This document shows, one piece after another, positions 1 to 8,358 of a stretch of DNA of 64,000 bases. Numbering within the stretch: position 1 is the stretch's first letter; every line of letters begins with the position of its first letter. The position numbers were made by a program, and so were the translations under genes. Below the pieces are notes generated by a model that searched no databases, had not been told where the DNA came from, and saw only the letters and a list, made by a program, of their open reading frames with translations. The stretch comes from Burkholderiaceae bacterium (GTDB taxonomy: Bacteria; Pseudomonadota; Gammaproteobacteria; Burkholderiales; Burkholderiaceae_C). The DNA lies in contig JADMJJ010000085.1 in NCBI GenBank assembly GCA_018780645.1, positions 1 to 64,000 of the forward strand. The letters are read 5' to 3'.

Positions 1-55
1 GGGAGTAGGTGCGCTAAAACGCGCCTCGAGGGTTCGAATCCCTCCGTCTCCTCCA
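1..55 (+). tRNA. 3' part of a class II tRNA, probably tRNA-Ser
   Basis: The window opens inside a tRNA gene. A long variable arm (GGTGCG paired with CGCGCC around a TAAAA loop) is followed by a T arm (GAGGG, TTCGAAT, CCCTC), the 3' acceptor strand CGTCTCC, a T discriminator base and an encoded CCA. The long variable arm limits it to Ser, Leu or Tyr. The acceptor strand and GTTCGAATCC T arm look most like tRNA-Ser, but the anticodon lies outside the window and the T discriminator is unusual for Ser, so the isotype is inference. Confidence 0.8.
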
Positions 56-79
56 AAGATGTGCAAGAAAAGATGTGCA

Positions 80-108
80 AAAAGCCGTTGATGACCTCAA
101 CGGCTTTT
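80..108. terminator. bidirectional intrinsic terminator
   Basis: An 11-bp perfect inverted repeat (AAAAGCCGTTG / CAACGGCTTTT) with a 7-nt loop ends in T-rich sequence on both strands. It lies 24 nt after the tRNA and about 30 nt after the stop codon of the small minus-strand ORF, so it can end both converging transcripts. Confidence 0.85.
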
Positions 109-141
109 CTGTTTGCGCGTCTCTTTCTTTGTCCGCCGCGG

Positions 142-240
142 CTACAGCCAGCGCCACAGGCTGCGCAGCCAGGCCGGCAGATGCACGGCGGGCGCGGGGC
201 GATAGGTCTGGCGATAGCTCTGGACGAAGTCGTGGCGCAT
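142..240 (-). CDS. 32-aa SOS-regulated small protein (uncharacterised)
   Basis: A 32-codon ORF beginning MRHDFVQSYRQ and ending LPAWLRSLWRWL. The start is well supported: a GAGGAG Shine-Dalgarno lies 6 nt upstream of ATG, and a perfect LexA box overlaps a -10-like element just before it. The C-terminal third is rich in Trp, Leu and Arg and could form an amphipathic or membrane-associated helix; the N-terminal half is polar and Tyr/Arg-rich. I recognise no family. Its size and LexA control recall SOS-induced small membrane peptides such as TisB and DinQ of E. coli or SidA of Caulobacter, but there is no sequence match to them that I can see, so function is unknown. A terminator follows about 30 nt after the stop, so it forms a complete monocistronic unit. 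Confidence 0.75.
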   Translation of the reverse strand: MRHDFVQSYRQTYRPAPAVHLPAWLRSLWRWL

Positions 241-255
241 GGAAGGCTCCTCGAA

Positions 256-275
256 TACTGTTGATAAACACAGTA
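256..275. promoter_or_regulatory. LexA operator (SOS box), perfect outer half-sites
   Basis: TACTGTTGATAAACACAGTA has the gammaproteobacterial-type LexA consensus TACTG-N10-CAGTA with both arms intact. It ends 16 nt upstream of the small minus-strand start codon and overlaps the -10 element of its promoter, the classical arrangement for repression. Type of operator: established knowledge; use here: inference. Confidence 0.9.
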
Positions 276-299
276 TATCGAGCAGCCTCCCATTTGCAA
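272..299 (-). promoter_or_regulatory. sigma70-like promoter of the 32-aa SOS gene
   Basis: On the minus strand, TTGCAA (-35, at 294-299) and TATACT (-10, at 272-277) are separated by 16 nt. The -10 overlaps the end of the LexA box, so LexA binding would block RNA polymerase. Confidence 0.65.
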
Positions 300-328
300 T
301 GACCCAAGCCCTGCGGAATACCCGGGGA

Positions 329-1543
329 CTACGCCGCGCTCACCAGCCCATCCGCCTTGAACATTGCCTTGATGCCGCGCACCGCCTGGCGGATTCGGCT
401 CTCGTTCTCGATCAGTGCGAAGCGCACATGGCCGTCGCCCTGGTCGCCGAAGCCTATGCCTGGCGACACGCAGACCTTGGCCTTGTCCAGCAGCTGGCGC
501 GCGAACTCCAGCGAGCCCAGCTCGCGGTAGGCCTCAGGAATGCGCGCCCAGATGTACATGCTGGCCTTCGGGGCATCGACCGCCCAGCCGGCCTCGGTCA
601 GGCCCTTGACCAGCACATCGCGGCGGCGCTGGTAGGTGGCGGCAATCTCCTGCACGCAGCTCTGGTCGCCTTCCAGGGCGGCAATGGCAGCCACCTGCAG
701 GGGTGTGAAGGTGCCGTAGTCGTGATAGCTCTTGATGCGGGCGAGAGCCGCCACCAGGTCCGGGTTGCCGACCATGAAGCCGATCCGCCAGCCGGCCATG
801 TTGTAGCTTTTGCTCAAGGTGAAGAACTCGACCGCCACCTCCTTGGCGCCCTTCACCTGCATGATGGACGGGGCCTTCCAGCCATCGAACACGATGTCGG
901 CATAGGCCAGGTCATGGACGACGAGGATGTCGTGCTTGCGGGCCAGCGCGACCACGCGCTCGAAGAAGTCCAGCTCCACGCATTGCGCGGTCGGGTTCGA
1001 CGGGAAGCCGAACACCATCATCTTCGGCTTGGGATAGCTGCCGCGTATGGTCTTCTCCAGCTCGGCGAAGAAGTCCACGTCGGAGGCCACCGGGATGGCG
1101 CGGATATCGGCGCCGGCAATCACCGCGCCGTAGATGTGGATGGGGTAGCTGGGGTCGGGCACAAGCACGGTGTCGCCACGGTCCAACGTGGCCAGCATCA
1201 GGTGTGCCAGCCCTTCCTTGGAGCCAATCGTGACGATGGCCTCGGTGTCCGCGTTGATGTCCACTCCGTAGCGCTTGGCGTACCAGTGCGAAATCGCCCG
1301 GCGCAGCCGCGGTATGCCCTTGCTGGCGGAGTAGCCGTGGGTGTCGGGCCGCTGGGCGACCTCGGTCAGCTTGGCGACAATGTGGGCGGGCGTGGCCCCA
1401 TCGGGGTTGCCCATGCTCATGTCGATGATGTCTTCACCGCGCCGGCGCGCCGCCAGCTTGAGCTCGGCCGTGATGTTGAAGACGTAGGGTGGGAGGCGAT
1501 CGATGCGCGCAAAGCGGCGCTTGCCCGACGAGGAGGCAGTCAT
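329..1543 (-). CDS. alaC: alanine/glutamate aminotransferase, AlaC type
   Basis: A 404-aa fold-type I PLP aminotransferase close to E. coli AlaC (YfdZ), which makes alanine from pyruvate and glutamate. The PLP lysine is K245 in [12 protein letters not shown]; the conserved Asn is in FPSNPTAQC (positions 181-188, in place of the usual NPTG) and the Tyr/Asp pair in HDLAYADIV. The start at MTASSSG was preferred to one 33 codons further upstream because family similarity begins at the [12 protein letters not shown] segment; the Shine-Dalgarno is weak. It lies 74 nt downstream of the MocR-type regulator on the same strand and may be cotranscribed with it. Related aminotransferases with other amino-donor preference cannot be excluded. 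Confidence 0.85.
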   Translation of the reverse strand: MTASSSGKRRFARIDRLPPYVFNITAELKLAARRRGEDIIDMSMGNPDGATPAHIVAKLTEVAQRPDTHGYSASKGIPRLRRAISHWYAKRYGVDINADTEAIVTIGSKEGLAHLMLATLDRGDTVLVPDPSYPIHIYGAVIAGADIRAIPVASDVDFFAELEKTIRGSYPKPKMMVFGFPSNPTAQCVELDFFERVVALARKHDILVVHDLAYADIVFDGWKAPSIMQVKGAKEVAVEFFTLSKSYNMAGWRIGFMVGNPDLVAALARIKSYHDYGTFTPLQVAAIAALEGDQSCVQEIAATYQRRRDVLVKGLTEAGWAVDAPKASMYIWARIPEAYRELGSLEFARQLLDKAKVCVSPGIGFGDQGDGHVRFALIENESRIRQAVRGIKAMFKADGLVSAA

Positions 1544-1617
1544 GGATGGAGCTTTCACGTAAGCGCCCGGAACCGTCCGAGCGACGTGCCCTGCAATGAG
1601 GCGGGGCCGGTGTGATG

Positions 1618-3132
1618 CTAACCCAGGATTGGTGCCCAGCACGCCGCCAGCCTTGCCACCGCCGCTGCAATGTCCTCGGGCGGCACGCCGGCAAAGCCCA
1701 ACATCAGGCCCGGCCGCACCGGCGCCGCCGTGTTCGCGCCAATCTGGCTCAGCCGCCCCACTTCCACACCGCGGGCGAGGGCGCTGTCGGCCATCGCCTG
1801 CTCCAGTTCCAGGCTGTCAAGTGGAAGGCAGGCATGCAGGCCGGCCTCGGTGACCGGCAGAGGCAGTCGGGCGCCAAGGTGCCGCTGCCAGGTCTCGTGC
1901 AGGGCGTCGCGGCGGGTGCGGCTGACACGGCGCATGCGCCGCACATGCCGGCCGAAATGACCCTCGGCCATGAAGTCGGCCATCACCACCTGGTCGGCAA
2001 TCGGGGCGTGGCGGTCCAGCGCCGAGCGCAGCTTGGCCAGCACCGGCAGCCAGGCCGTGGGGGCGACAAGATAGCCCAGGCGCAGGCCGGGAAACATGAG
2101 CTTTGAGAAGGTGCCGATGTAGAGCACCCGGGCCTGGATGTCCAGCGAGGCCAGGGGCTGCAGCGGTGCGCCGCTGTAGCGGTATTCGCCGTCGTAGTCG
2201 TCCTCCAGCAGATAGGCGTTCTGCGCCCGGGCCCAGGCCAGCAGATCGAGCCGACGCTGTAGTGACATCACGGCGCCGCTGGGGAACTGGTGCGAGGGCG
2301 TGACATAGGCCAGCCGGAAGGTGCCCAGGCTTTGCAGCGCCTGCACGCGCAGGCCCAGCGCATCGACCGGCACGCCGATCAGCTCGGCTCCGGCCAGGCC
2401 CAGCGCTGCCGCCGCGGCGCGGTAGCCGGGTGTTTCGACGGCCACCCGGTCGCCCGGGCGCAGCAGGGCCAGCGCGCACAGCGAGATCGCCTGCTGCGAG
2501 CCGGTGGTCAGCAGCACCTGAGAGGCCTCGCATTGCAGGCCTCGCGAGCTGTTCAGATAGGTGGCGATCAGCTCGCGCAGACGGGCGTCGCCGGCCGGAT
2601 CCGAGTAGCCCAGGGTCTGCTGCTGATGGTGCCGCCAGAACCGCGCCTGCAGCCGGGACCAGACCTCGAACGGGAACAGGTCCATCGCCGGCACGCCATG
2701 GCGGAAGGCGCGCACCGGGCCGCCGTGCGCCGGGTTCGGAAGCCAGGCCTCAAGTCGCGACCACAGCGCCGAGTCCGGGCCCCGGGGCGTTGCCACGCTG
2801 CCCGGCATGAAGCTGGGCTTGGACCGGACGGGCGCGACAAACGTGCCGGCGCCCGGACGAGACTCGATGCAGGCCTCGGACAGCAGCTGCTCGTAGGCCC
2901 GCACCACGGTGTTGCGCGACACCCCCAGCGCGTGCGCCAGCTCACGCGTGGTCGGCAGCCGCAGCGAGGCTGCCAGTTGTCCCTGCAGGATGCGCGCCTT
3001 CAGCTGGGCGTGGATCTGCTCGCTGAGGCCCAGGTTGCGGTCGAGTTGCAGGCCGGTGAGGTCCAGGTTCAGCGCGGGTCTCTGGCGTGCATCCATTGGT
3101 CCGGTCAGATTGGTGATTCTTGGATCTTTCAT
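1618..3132 (-). CDS. MocR/PdxR-type GntR transcriptional regulator with aminotransferase domain
   Basis: A 504-aa protein with an N-terminal GntR winged helix (about residues 37-100, with [18 protein letters not shown]) joined to a fold-type I aminotransferase-like effector domain. PLP-binding features remain: K344 in TFSKLMFPG and DDYDGEYRY around 311-319. Family members sense PLP or an amino compound and usually control a divergent gene; here the divergent gene is the PaiB-like protein 56 nt away. An alternative start is M13 (MDARQRPA); two ATTGGT direct repeats 13 nt apart lie between the two possible starts and would be operator candidates if the shorter form is real. Target and ligand are not known. 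Confidence 0.85.
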   Translation of the reverse strand: MKDPRITNLTGPMDARQRPALNLDLTGLQLDRNLGLSEQIHAQLKARILQGQLAASLRLPTTRELAHALGVSRNTVVRAYEQLLSEACIESRPGAGTFVAPVRSKPSFMPGSVATPRGPDSALWSRLEAWLPNPAHGGPVRAFRHGVPAMDLFPFEVWSRLQARFWRHHQQQTLGYSDPAGDARLRELIATYLNSSRGLQCEASQVLLTTGSQQAISLCALALLRPGDRVAVETPGYRAAAAALGLAGAELIGVPVDALGLRVQALQSLGTFRLAYVTPSHQFPSGAVMSLQRRLDLLAWARAQNAYLLEDDYDGEYRYSGAPLQPLASLDIQARVLYIGTFSKLMFPGLRLGYLVAPTAWLPVLAKLRSALDRHAPIADQVVMADFMAEGHFGRHVRRMRRVSRTRRDALHETWQRHLGARLPLPVTEAGLHACLPLDSLELEQAMADSALARGVEVGRLSQIGANTAAPVRPGLMLGFAGVPPEDIAAAVARLAACWAPILG

Positions 3133-3188
3133 CGTACCAGTGTGGCGTTTAGCATCGGTCCGTAGCAACCTCAGCGCCGCACCCCGAC

Positions 3189-3803
3189 ATGTACAACCCG
3201 AGCCGATTTGCCGTCACCGACCTGAAGCTGGTCCACCAACTGATTGCGGAGAATCCGCTGGCGCTCCTGATCGGGCCGGATGCCGAGCAGAAGTCCTTTG
3301 TCACCCATGTGCCGCTGACCGTCATCCCCGACGACGAGGGGTGGCTGCTGGAGGGCCATATGGCGCGGGCCAATCCGCACTGGGCCTGGCTGTCACAGCA
3401 GAGCGAGGCGCTGGCCGTGTTCAACGGCCCCAGTGCCTATGTCTCGCCCCGCCACTATGATGATTTGAAGCAGGTGCCGACCTGGAACTACCTGGCCGTG
3501 CACGCCTACGGCAGCCTCGGCCTGATCGATGACCCATTGGGCAAGGACCGTCTGCTCAAGCGGCTGATTGCCCAGCATGAACCGGCCTATGCCCAGCAAT
3601 GGATGGAGCTGCCCGAGGACTTTCAGCAGAAGCTGCTGGGGGCCATCGTCGGCTTTCGGCTGCGCGTGACGCGCTGTGAGGCCAAGTTCAAGCTGAGCCA
3701 GAACCGCAGCGCGGCCGAACGCACGCGGATCCAGCAGGCCTTTGCCGGAGGCGCTGCGCAGGAGCGGGCGATGGCTGCCTGGATGCAGCAGCTGGGGCTG
3801 TGA
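3189..3803 (+). CDS. PaiB-family FMN-binding protein
   Basis: A 204-aa protein of the PaiB / FMN-binding split-barrel family. Typical features are the N-terminal MYNPSRFAVTD, the HVPLTV segment, GHMARANPHW, and VPTWNYLAVHAYG in the middle. Bacillus PaiB has been described as a negative regulator of sporulation and protease genes, but the biochemical role of proteobacterial members is unclear and many are probably flavin-dependent reductases or sensors. It is transcribed divergently from a MocR-type regulator and overlaps or abuts the next GNAT gene, so the three probably form one regulatory unit. The Shine-Dalgarno is poor. Confidence 0.85.
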   Translation: MYNPSRFAVTDLKLVHQLIAENPLALLIGPDAEQKSFVTHVPLTVIPDDEGWLLEGHMARANPHWAWLSQQSEALAVFNGPSAYVSPRHYDDLKQVPTWNYLAVHAYGSLGLIDDPLGKDRLLKRLIAQHEPAYAQQWMELPEDFQQKLLGAIVGFRLRVTRCEAKFKLSQNRSAAERTRIQQAFAGGAAQERAMAAWMQQLGL

Positions 3804-4417
3804 TGATGACGATGATGATTGTTGAACCGGTGGTGTTGCAGGGTCGTCACGTGCGCCTGGAGCCCTTGAGCCTGGACCATCTGGACGGCCTGATCGCCGT
3901 CGGCCTGGACCCCGACCTGTGGCAATGGATACCGACACCGTTCGACAGTGCCGACAAGATGCGGCTCTACGTCGAGTTGGCGCTGGACGAGCAAAAACGC
4001 GGCGTGTCGCTGCCCTTCGCCAAGATGGATGCCCGCACCGGCCAGGTCATAGGCTGCACGCGCTTCGGCAATATCGAGCGCCAGCACCGGCGACTGGAGA
4101 TAGGCTGGACCTGGATTGCACGCTCGCATCAGCGCAGCGGCGTCAACACCGAGGCCAAGACCCTGCTGCTGAGCCATGCCTTCGAGACGCTGGGCGCACA
4201 CCGGGTGGAGTGGAAGACCGATGCGCTGAACCTGCGCTCGCGCGCTGCCATTGCGCGGCTGGGGGCCACGCAGGAGGGCATCTTCCGCCGCCACGTGGTT
4301 TGCGCCGATGGCCGGGTGCGCGACACCGTCTACTTCTCGATGATTGACAGTGAATGGCCGGCCGCCAAGGCCCGGCTGCTGGGGATGCTGGAGCAGGGCG
4401 CGGCAGGCAAGACCTGA
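3803..4417 (+). CDS. GNAT N-acetyltransferase (RimJ/RimL-like)
   Basis: A 204-aa acetyltransferase of the RimJ/RimL type: LEPLSLDHLDGL at the N-terminus, GCTRFGNIERQHRRLEIGWTW in the core strands, and the acetyl-CoA region with LLLSHAFETLGAHRVEWKTD. The start is ambiguous because of tandem GTG-ATG-ATG-ACG-ATG-ATG codons at 3800-3817; ATG 3803 has GGGG 5 nt upstream and overlaps the PaiB stop codon by one base. Coupling with the PaiB gene is strong. Substrate unknown: ribosomal protein N-terminus, amino acid and polyamine acetylation are all possible. Confidence 0.8.
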   Translation: MMTMMIVEPVVLQGRHVRLEPLSLDHLDGLIAVGLDPDLWQWIPTPFDSADKMRLYVELALDEQKRGVSLPFAKMDARTGQVIGCTRFGNIERQHRRLEIGWTWIARSHQRSGVNTEAKTLLLSHAFETLGAHRVEWKTDALNLRSRAAIARLGATQEGIFRRHVVCADGRVRDTVYFSMIDSEWPAAKARLLGMLEQGAAGKT

Positions 4418-4683
4418 CCCGCCAGGTTTTTGCAGCAAGCGGCACCGGTCTGGTGCCCGCGGTGCCCACACTGGGGAAAGCACTCTCCGGACTTTCCCTG
4501 GTTTGGTGCGAAATCGGCTTTTGCCGGATTCCTTGGCCCCCTACACTGCGGTTCAGTTTGATGAATGGCGTTCAGCCGGTTGAACATTTGACCGTTTGAG
4601 CTGCCTATCGCTGCAAATCGCTCGGTCTGCCCGGTGTCACGCCGGTCGGACCGCTGTGCCAGTCTGTCTGAGCCGGAGTGTTT
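4418..4683. other. 266-bp intergenic region before the IclR-liv operon
   Basis: No convincing gene on either strand. It should hold the operon promoter; a TACACT hexamer follows a TTTGCC 16 nt upstream, and a TTGAAC lies about 100 nt before the iclR start, but neither is strong. No terminator with a T-run is visible after the acetyltransferase gene. Confidence 0.4.
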
Positions 4684-5532
4684 GTGTCCCCTGTCGCTGC
4701 CTCTGCATCCAGCACATCAGCCGTGCCCGCGGCCAAGCGATCGGCCCTGGTCCCGGCGGTGACCCGTGCCTTTGCCGTGCTGGACCTGTTGGCCCAGGAG
4801 CGCACCGCGATGTCACTGGCTCGCCTGGCCGACAGTCTGGAATTGCCCAAGAGCAGCGTCCACGGCCTGTGCAACACCCTGCTGGCCCTGGGCTATCTGC
4901 GCCGCCAGAGCGATGGCGCCTTCTTCATCGGCCCCAGTGTGATGACCTTGGCCGAAGCCTTCGTCGCCGGCACCAATATCGCCCAGGAGTTCGCCACCCT
5001 GTGGAGCGAATCACATGAGCCGCAGGAGACGGTGATCCTGTCGGTGCTCAGCGGCACCGAGGTTGTCTATGTGGCGGCGCGCAATGGTTTGCGGCCACTG
5101 GGCCTGGCCTTCAATGTGGGCATGCGCCTGCCGGCCCATCTGGCGGCTTCGGGCAAGGCGATGCTGGCGTTCCAGTCGGTCGAGCGCGTTCGCGAGCTGT
5201 TCGGGCGCAAGCCGATGCCTGGCCTGAGCCGCCGGCCGGCGCCAACGCTGGACGAACTGCTCGCCGAGCTGGACCAGGTGCGTGCCCAGGGCTTCAGCAT
5301 CGACGACGAGGGCGTGCGAGAGGGCGTGCATTGCATCGGCGCGCCTGTGTTCGACGCCTCGGGCCAGGCCGTGGCCGGCGTCGGCATGTGCATACAGAAA
5401 GCCAGGCTGGACGAGTCCTGGCGCGAGACCCACCGCGAGCTGGTGATGCAGGTGGCGCGCCAGCTGACCGAACGCCTGGGCGGCATGCCCTTTGTTGAAG
5501 CGGCGAGTGATTCGACCGGAAGCAATCCATGA
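4684..5532 (+). CDS. IclR-family transcriptional regulator
   Basis: A 282-aa IclR regulator: winged helix at roughly residues 20-80 (AFAVLDLLAQERTAMSLARLADSLELPKS in pieces) and an IclR effector domain ending in GVGMCIQKARLD. GTG at 4684 is preferred to GTG 4678 because GGAG lies 6 nt before it. The stop overlaps the livG start (ATGA), making this the first gene of the transporter operon, so it most likely autoregulates the operon in response to the imported compound. IclR proteins next to such transporters often respond to aromatic or branched acids; the ligand here is unknown. Confidence 0.9.
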   Translation: MSPVAASASSTSAVPAAKRSALVPAVTRAFAVLDLLAQERTAMSLARLADSLELPKSSVHGLCNTLLALGYLRRQSDGAFFIGPSVMTLAEAFVAGTNIAQEFATLWSESHEPQETVILSVLSGTEVVYVAARNGLRPLGLAFNVGMRLPAHLAASGKAMLAFQSVERVRELFGRKPMPGLSRRPAPTLDELLAELDQVRAQGFSIDDEGVREGVHCIGAPVFDASGQAVAGVGMCIQKARLDESWRETHRELVMQVARQLTERLGGMPFVEAASDSTGSNP

Positions 5533-6302
5533 AATCAGACCATATTCTCGAAACGCGCAAGTTGACCAAGGACTTCAAGGGTTTCGTGGCGGTCAACCAG
5601 GTGGACCTGCAGGTGCGGCGCGGCACCATCCACGCGCTGATCGGACCCAATGGTGCGGGCAAGACCACCTGCTTCAATCTGCTGACCAAGTTCATCACGC
5701 CGAGCTCGGGCCAGATCCTGTTCAATGGGCAGGACATCACCGGCGAGGCCCCGGCCCGCATCGCCCGGCGCGGCATCATCCGCTCGTTCCAGATTTCGGC
5801 CGTGTTCCCTCATCTGACCGTGCTGGAGAACGTGCGCGTGGCGCTGCAGCGCAAGCTGGGCACCTCGTTCCACTTCTGGCGCTCCGAGTCCTGCCTCGAC
5901 AGCCTCAACGAGCGGGCGATGGAGTTGCTGCGCGCTGTCGATCTGGAGTCCTATGCGCCCTCGGTCACCGTCGAGCTGAGCTACGGCCGCAAGCGCGCGC
6001 TGGAGATCGCCACCACCCTGGCCATGGACCCGGAGCTGATGCTGCTGGACGAACCGACCCAGGGCATGGGCCTGGAAGACGTGGACCGCATCCGCCAGCT
6101 GATCAAGAAGGTGGCGGCGAACCGCACCGTGCTGATGGTGGAGCACAACATGAGCGTGGTCTCCAGCATTGCCGACACCATCACCGTGCTGCAGCGCGGC
6201 GCCACGCTGGCCGAGGGCCCATACGCCGAGGTGTCCAAGAACCCGGCCGTGATCGAGGCCTATATGGGCAGCGCCAACACAGAACTCCAGGGAGCGCATT
6301 GA
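5529..6302 (+). CDS. livG: ABC transporter ATPase, LivG type
   Basis: A 257-aa ATP-binding subunit of the high-affinity branched-chain amino acid/amide-type importer family. Walker A is GPNGAGKTT, the signature region is VELSYGRKRALEIATTLA and Walker B is LMLLDEPTQGM. It overlaps iclR by 4 nt and precedes livF by one base. The substrate of the system cannot be named: the family transports Leu/Ile/Val, urea, amides and aromatic acids, and the IclR gene in the operon favours a catabolic substrate over amino acids. Confidence 0.92.
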   Translation: MKSDHILETRKLTKDFKGFVAVNQVDLQVRRGTIHALIGPNGAGKTTCFNLLTKFITPSSGQILFNGQDITGEAPARIARRGIIRSFQISAVFPHLTVLENVRVALQRKLGTSFHFWRSESCLDSLNERAMELLRAVDLESYAPSVTVELSYGRKRALEIATTLAMDPELMLLDEPTQGMGLEDVDRIRQLIKKVAANRTVLMVEHNMSVVSSIADTITVLQRGATLAEGPYAEVSKNPAVIEAYMGSANTELQGAH

Positions 6303-6303
6303 G

Positions 6304-7008
6304 ATGAGCGACGCATTTCTCGAGGTCCGCGACCTGCACGCCTGGTACGGCGAATCGCATGTGCTGCACGGCGTCAATTTCTCGGTGCAGGAGGGTGAAG
6401 TCCTGACCCTGCTGGGCCGCAACGGTGCCGGCCGCACCAGCACCATGCGCGCCATCATGGGCCTGACCGGCAGCCGCAAGGGCTCGATCAAGGTGCGCGG
6501 CGTCGAGACCATCAAGATGCCGACCTACCGCATCGCCCGCCTGGGCCTGGGCTACTGCCCCGAGGAGCGGGGCATCTTCTCCAGCCTATCGGCCGAGGAG
6601 AACCTGATGCTGCCGCCCGAGCTGGCCAAGGGCGGCATGAGCGTCGAGGAGATCTACGAGATGTTCCCCAATCTGGCCGAGCGCCGCCACAGTCAGGGCA
6701 CGCGCCTGTCCGGCGGCGAGCAGCAGATGCTGGCGGTGGCGCGCATCCTGCGGACCGGCGCGCGCCTGCTGCTGCTGGACGAGATCTCCGAAGGCCTGGC
6801 GCCGGTGATCGTGCAAAAGCTCGCCGAGATGGTGGTGATGCTCAGGAAGAAGGGTTACACCATCGTCATGGTTGAGCAGAACTTCCGCTTTGCCGCACCG
6901 CTGGCCGACCGCTTCCTGGTCATGGAGCATGGCTCCATCCTGCAGGAGTTCACCCAGGCCCAGCTGCCTGACCGCCTGGCCCAGCTGCACGAGACGCTGG
7001 GTGTTTGA
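6304..7008 (+). CDS. livF: ABC transporter ATPase, LivF type, with Arg in place of the Walker A Lys
   Basis: A 234-aa second ATPase subunit. Signature RLSGGEQQMLAVARIL and Walker B ARLLLLDEISEGL are normal. Walker A reads GRNGAGRTS, with R44 (codon CGC at 6433) where the family has the catalytic/phosphate-binding Lys. The rest of the protein is intact and of usual length, so it is not a pseudogene; the heteromeric transporter may rely on the LivG site. The gene ends 49 nt before the binding-protein gene. Confidence 0.9.
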   Translation: MSDAFLEVRDLHAWYGESHVLHGVNFSVQEGEVLTLLGRNGAGRTSTMRAIMGLTGSRKGSIKVRGVETIKMPTYRIARLGLGYCPEERGIFSSLSAEENLMLPPELAKGGMSVEEIYEMFPNLAERRHSQGTRLSGGEQQMLAVARILRTGARLLLLDEISEGLAPVIVQKLAEMVVMLRKKGYTIVMVEQNFRFAAPLADRFLVMEHGSILQEFTQAQLPDRLAQLHETLGV

Positions 7009-7057
7009 TACCCCTATTTTCCCCGCTAGACCTGACCCCATCCAACAGGAGACTGCA

Positions 7058-8272
7058 ATGAAACTGAACAAGCTCACGACTCTGGCAACGGCCGCCACCC
7101 TGGCCTGCGCTGCGGCTTTCAGCCCGGCCCAGGCACAAGTGTCGGGTGATGTGATCAAGATCGGCATCATCACCGACATGTCCGGCCTGTACTCCGACAT
7201 CGACGGCCAGGGCGGCGTGGAGGCGATCAAGATGGCGATTGCCGATGCCGGCGGCGCGATCAATGGCAAGAAGATCGAGCTGGTCTTCGCGGACCACCAG
7301 AACAAGGCCGACGTGGCCGCTTCCAAGGCCCGTGAATGGTTCGACACGCAGGGCGTCGACATGCTGATCGGCGGCACCAACTCCGGCACCAGCCTGGCCA
7401 TGGCCAAGGTGGCCGCGGAGAAGAAGAAGATATTCATTCCGATCGGCGCCGCATCGGCTGCCCTGACCAATGAGCAGTGCAATGCCTACACGGTGCACTG
7501 GGCCTATGACACGGTGGCCCTGGCCAAGGGTACGGGCAATGCGGTGGTCAAGGCGGGTGGCAAGTCCTGGTACTTCCTGACCGCCGACTATGCCTTTGGC
7601 GCGCAGCTGCAGAACGACTCCTCCACCGTGGTCAAGGCCGCCGGCGGCACCATCGTCGGTTCGGTCAAGCACCCGCTGTCGGCCAGCGACTTCTCCAGCT
7701 TCCTGCTGCAGGCACAGAGCAGCAAGGCACAGATCCTGGGCCTGGCCAACGCCGGCGGCGACACCATCAACGCCATCAAGGCCGCGAATGAGTTCGGCAT
7801 CACCAAGACGATGAAGCTGGCCGGCCTGCTGATGTTCATCAATGACGTGCACTCGCTGGGCCTGAAAGCCACCGAAGGCATGTACCTGACCGACAGCTGG
7901 TACTGGAACCGCGACGCCGACACCCGCGCCTGGGGCCGCAAGTTCTTCGAGAAGATGAAGCGCATGCCCTCGTCGATACAGGCCGGCGACTACTCGGCGA
8001 CTCAGCACTACCTGAACGCGGTCAAGGCCATCGGCAGCGATGATGCCGACAAGGTGCTGGCGCAGATGAAGAAGACCAAGGTCAACGACATCTTTGCCAA
8101 GGGCGGCTACATCCGCGAAGACGGCCGCATGGTGCACGACATGTACCTGATGCAGGTCAAGTCCCCCAAGGAGTCCACCGAGCCCTGGGACTATTACAAG
8201 GTCGTCGAGACCTTCAAGGGTGACGCGGCCTGGACGACCAAGGCCGAGTCGAAGTGCGCGCTCTGGAAGTAA
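7058..8272 (+). CDS. periplasmic substrate-binding protein of the Liv-type ABC importer
   Basis: A 404-aa type I periplasmic binding protein. It has a signal peptide (MKLNKLTTLATAATLACAAA, cleavage after AQA), then VIKIGIITDMSGLYSDIDG, the standard first lobe of the LivK/amide-binding family. A good AGGAG site precedes the ATG, and a strong stem-loop follows the stop, which would favour higher expression than the permease genes. Ligand unknown; it is annotated in relatives only as a branched-chain amino acid-type binding protein. Confidence 0.92.
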   Translation: MKLNKLTTLATAATLACAAAFSPAQAQVSGDVIKIGIITDMSGLYSDIDGQGGVEAIKMAIADAGGAINGKKIELVFADHQNKADVAASKAREWFDTQGVDMLIGGTNSGTSLAMAKVAAEKKKIFIPIGAASAALTNEQCNAYTVHWAYDTVALAKGTGNAVVKAGGKSWYFLTADYAFGAQLQNDSSTVVKAAGGTIVGSVKHPLSASDFSSFLLQAQSSKAQILGLANAGGDTINAIKAANEFGITKTMKLAGLLMFINDVHSLGLKATEGMYLTDSWYWNRDADTRAWGRKFFEKMKRMPSSIQAGDYSATQHYLNAVKAIGSDDADKVLAQMKKTKVNDIFAKGGYIREDGRMVHDMYLMQVKSPKESTEPWDYYKVVETFKGDAAWTTKAESKCALWK

Positions 8273-8282
8273 GCCGGGCCTG

Positions 8283-8319
8283 AGCCCCGCTCGCGCGGCC
8301 GGCAAGGCCGCGCGGGGCT
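8283..8319 (+). other. intra-operon stem-loop after the binding-protein gene
   Basis: AGCCCC plus GCGCGGCC pair with GGCCGCGC plus GGGGCT, with a 4-nt bulge and a GGCAA loop. There is no T-run. Such hairpins between a binding-protein gene and its permeases commonly protect the upstream mRNA and attenuate downstream expression; use here is inference. Confidence 0.7.
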
Positions 8320-8358
8320 GGGCTGCCTCCATGGAAGAAGAATCATGAGTGAAACGCC

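Noticed and set aside
239-1615. Long open frame antisense to the aminotransferase gene
   Set aside because: High-GC codon bias in the real gene opens the opposite strand; the translated product is Gly/His/Ala-rich with no domain. The same applies to other long antisense frames such as 14064-15749, 50213-51154 and 58087-59820.
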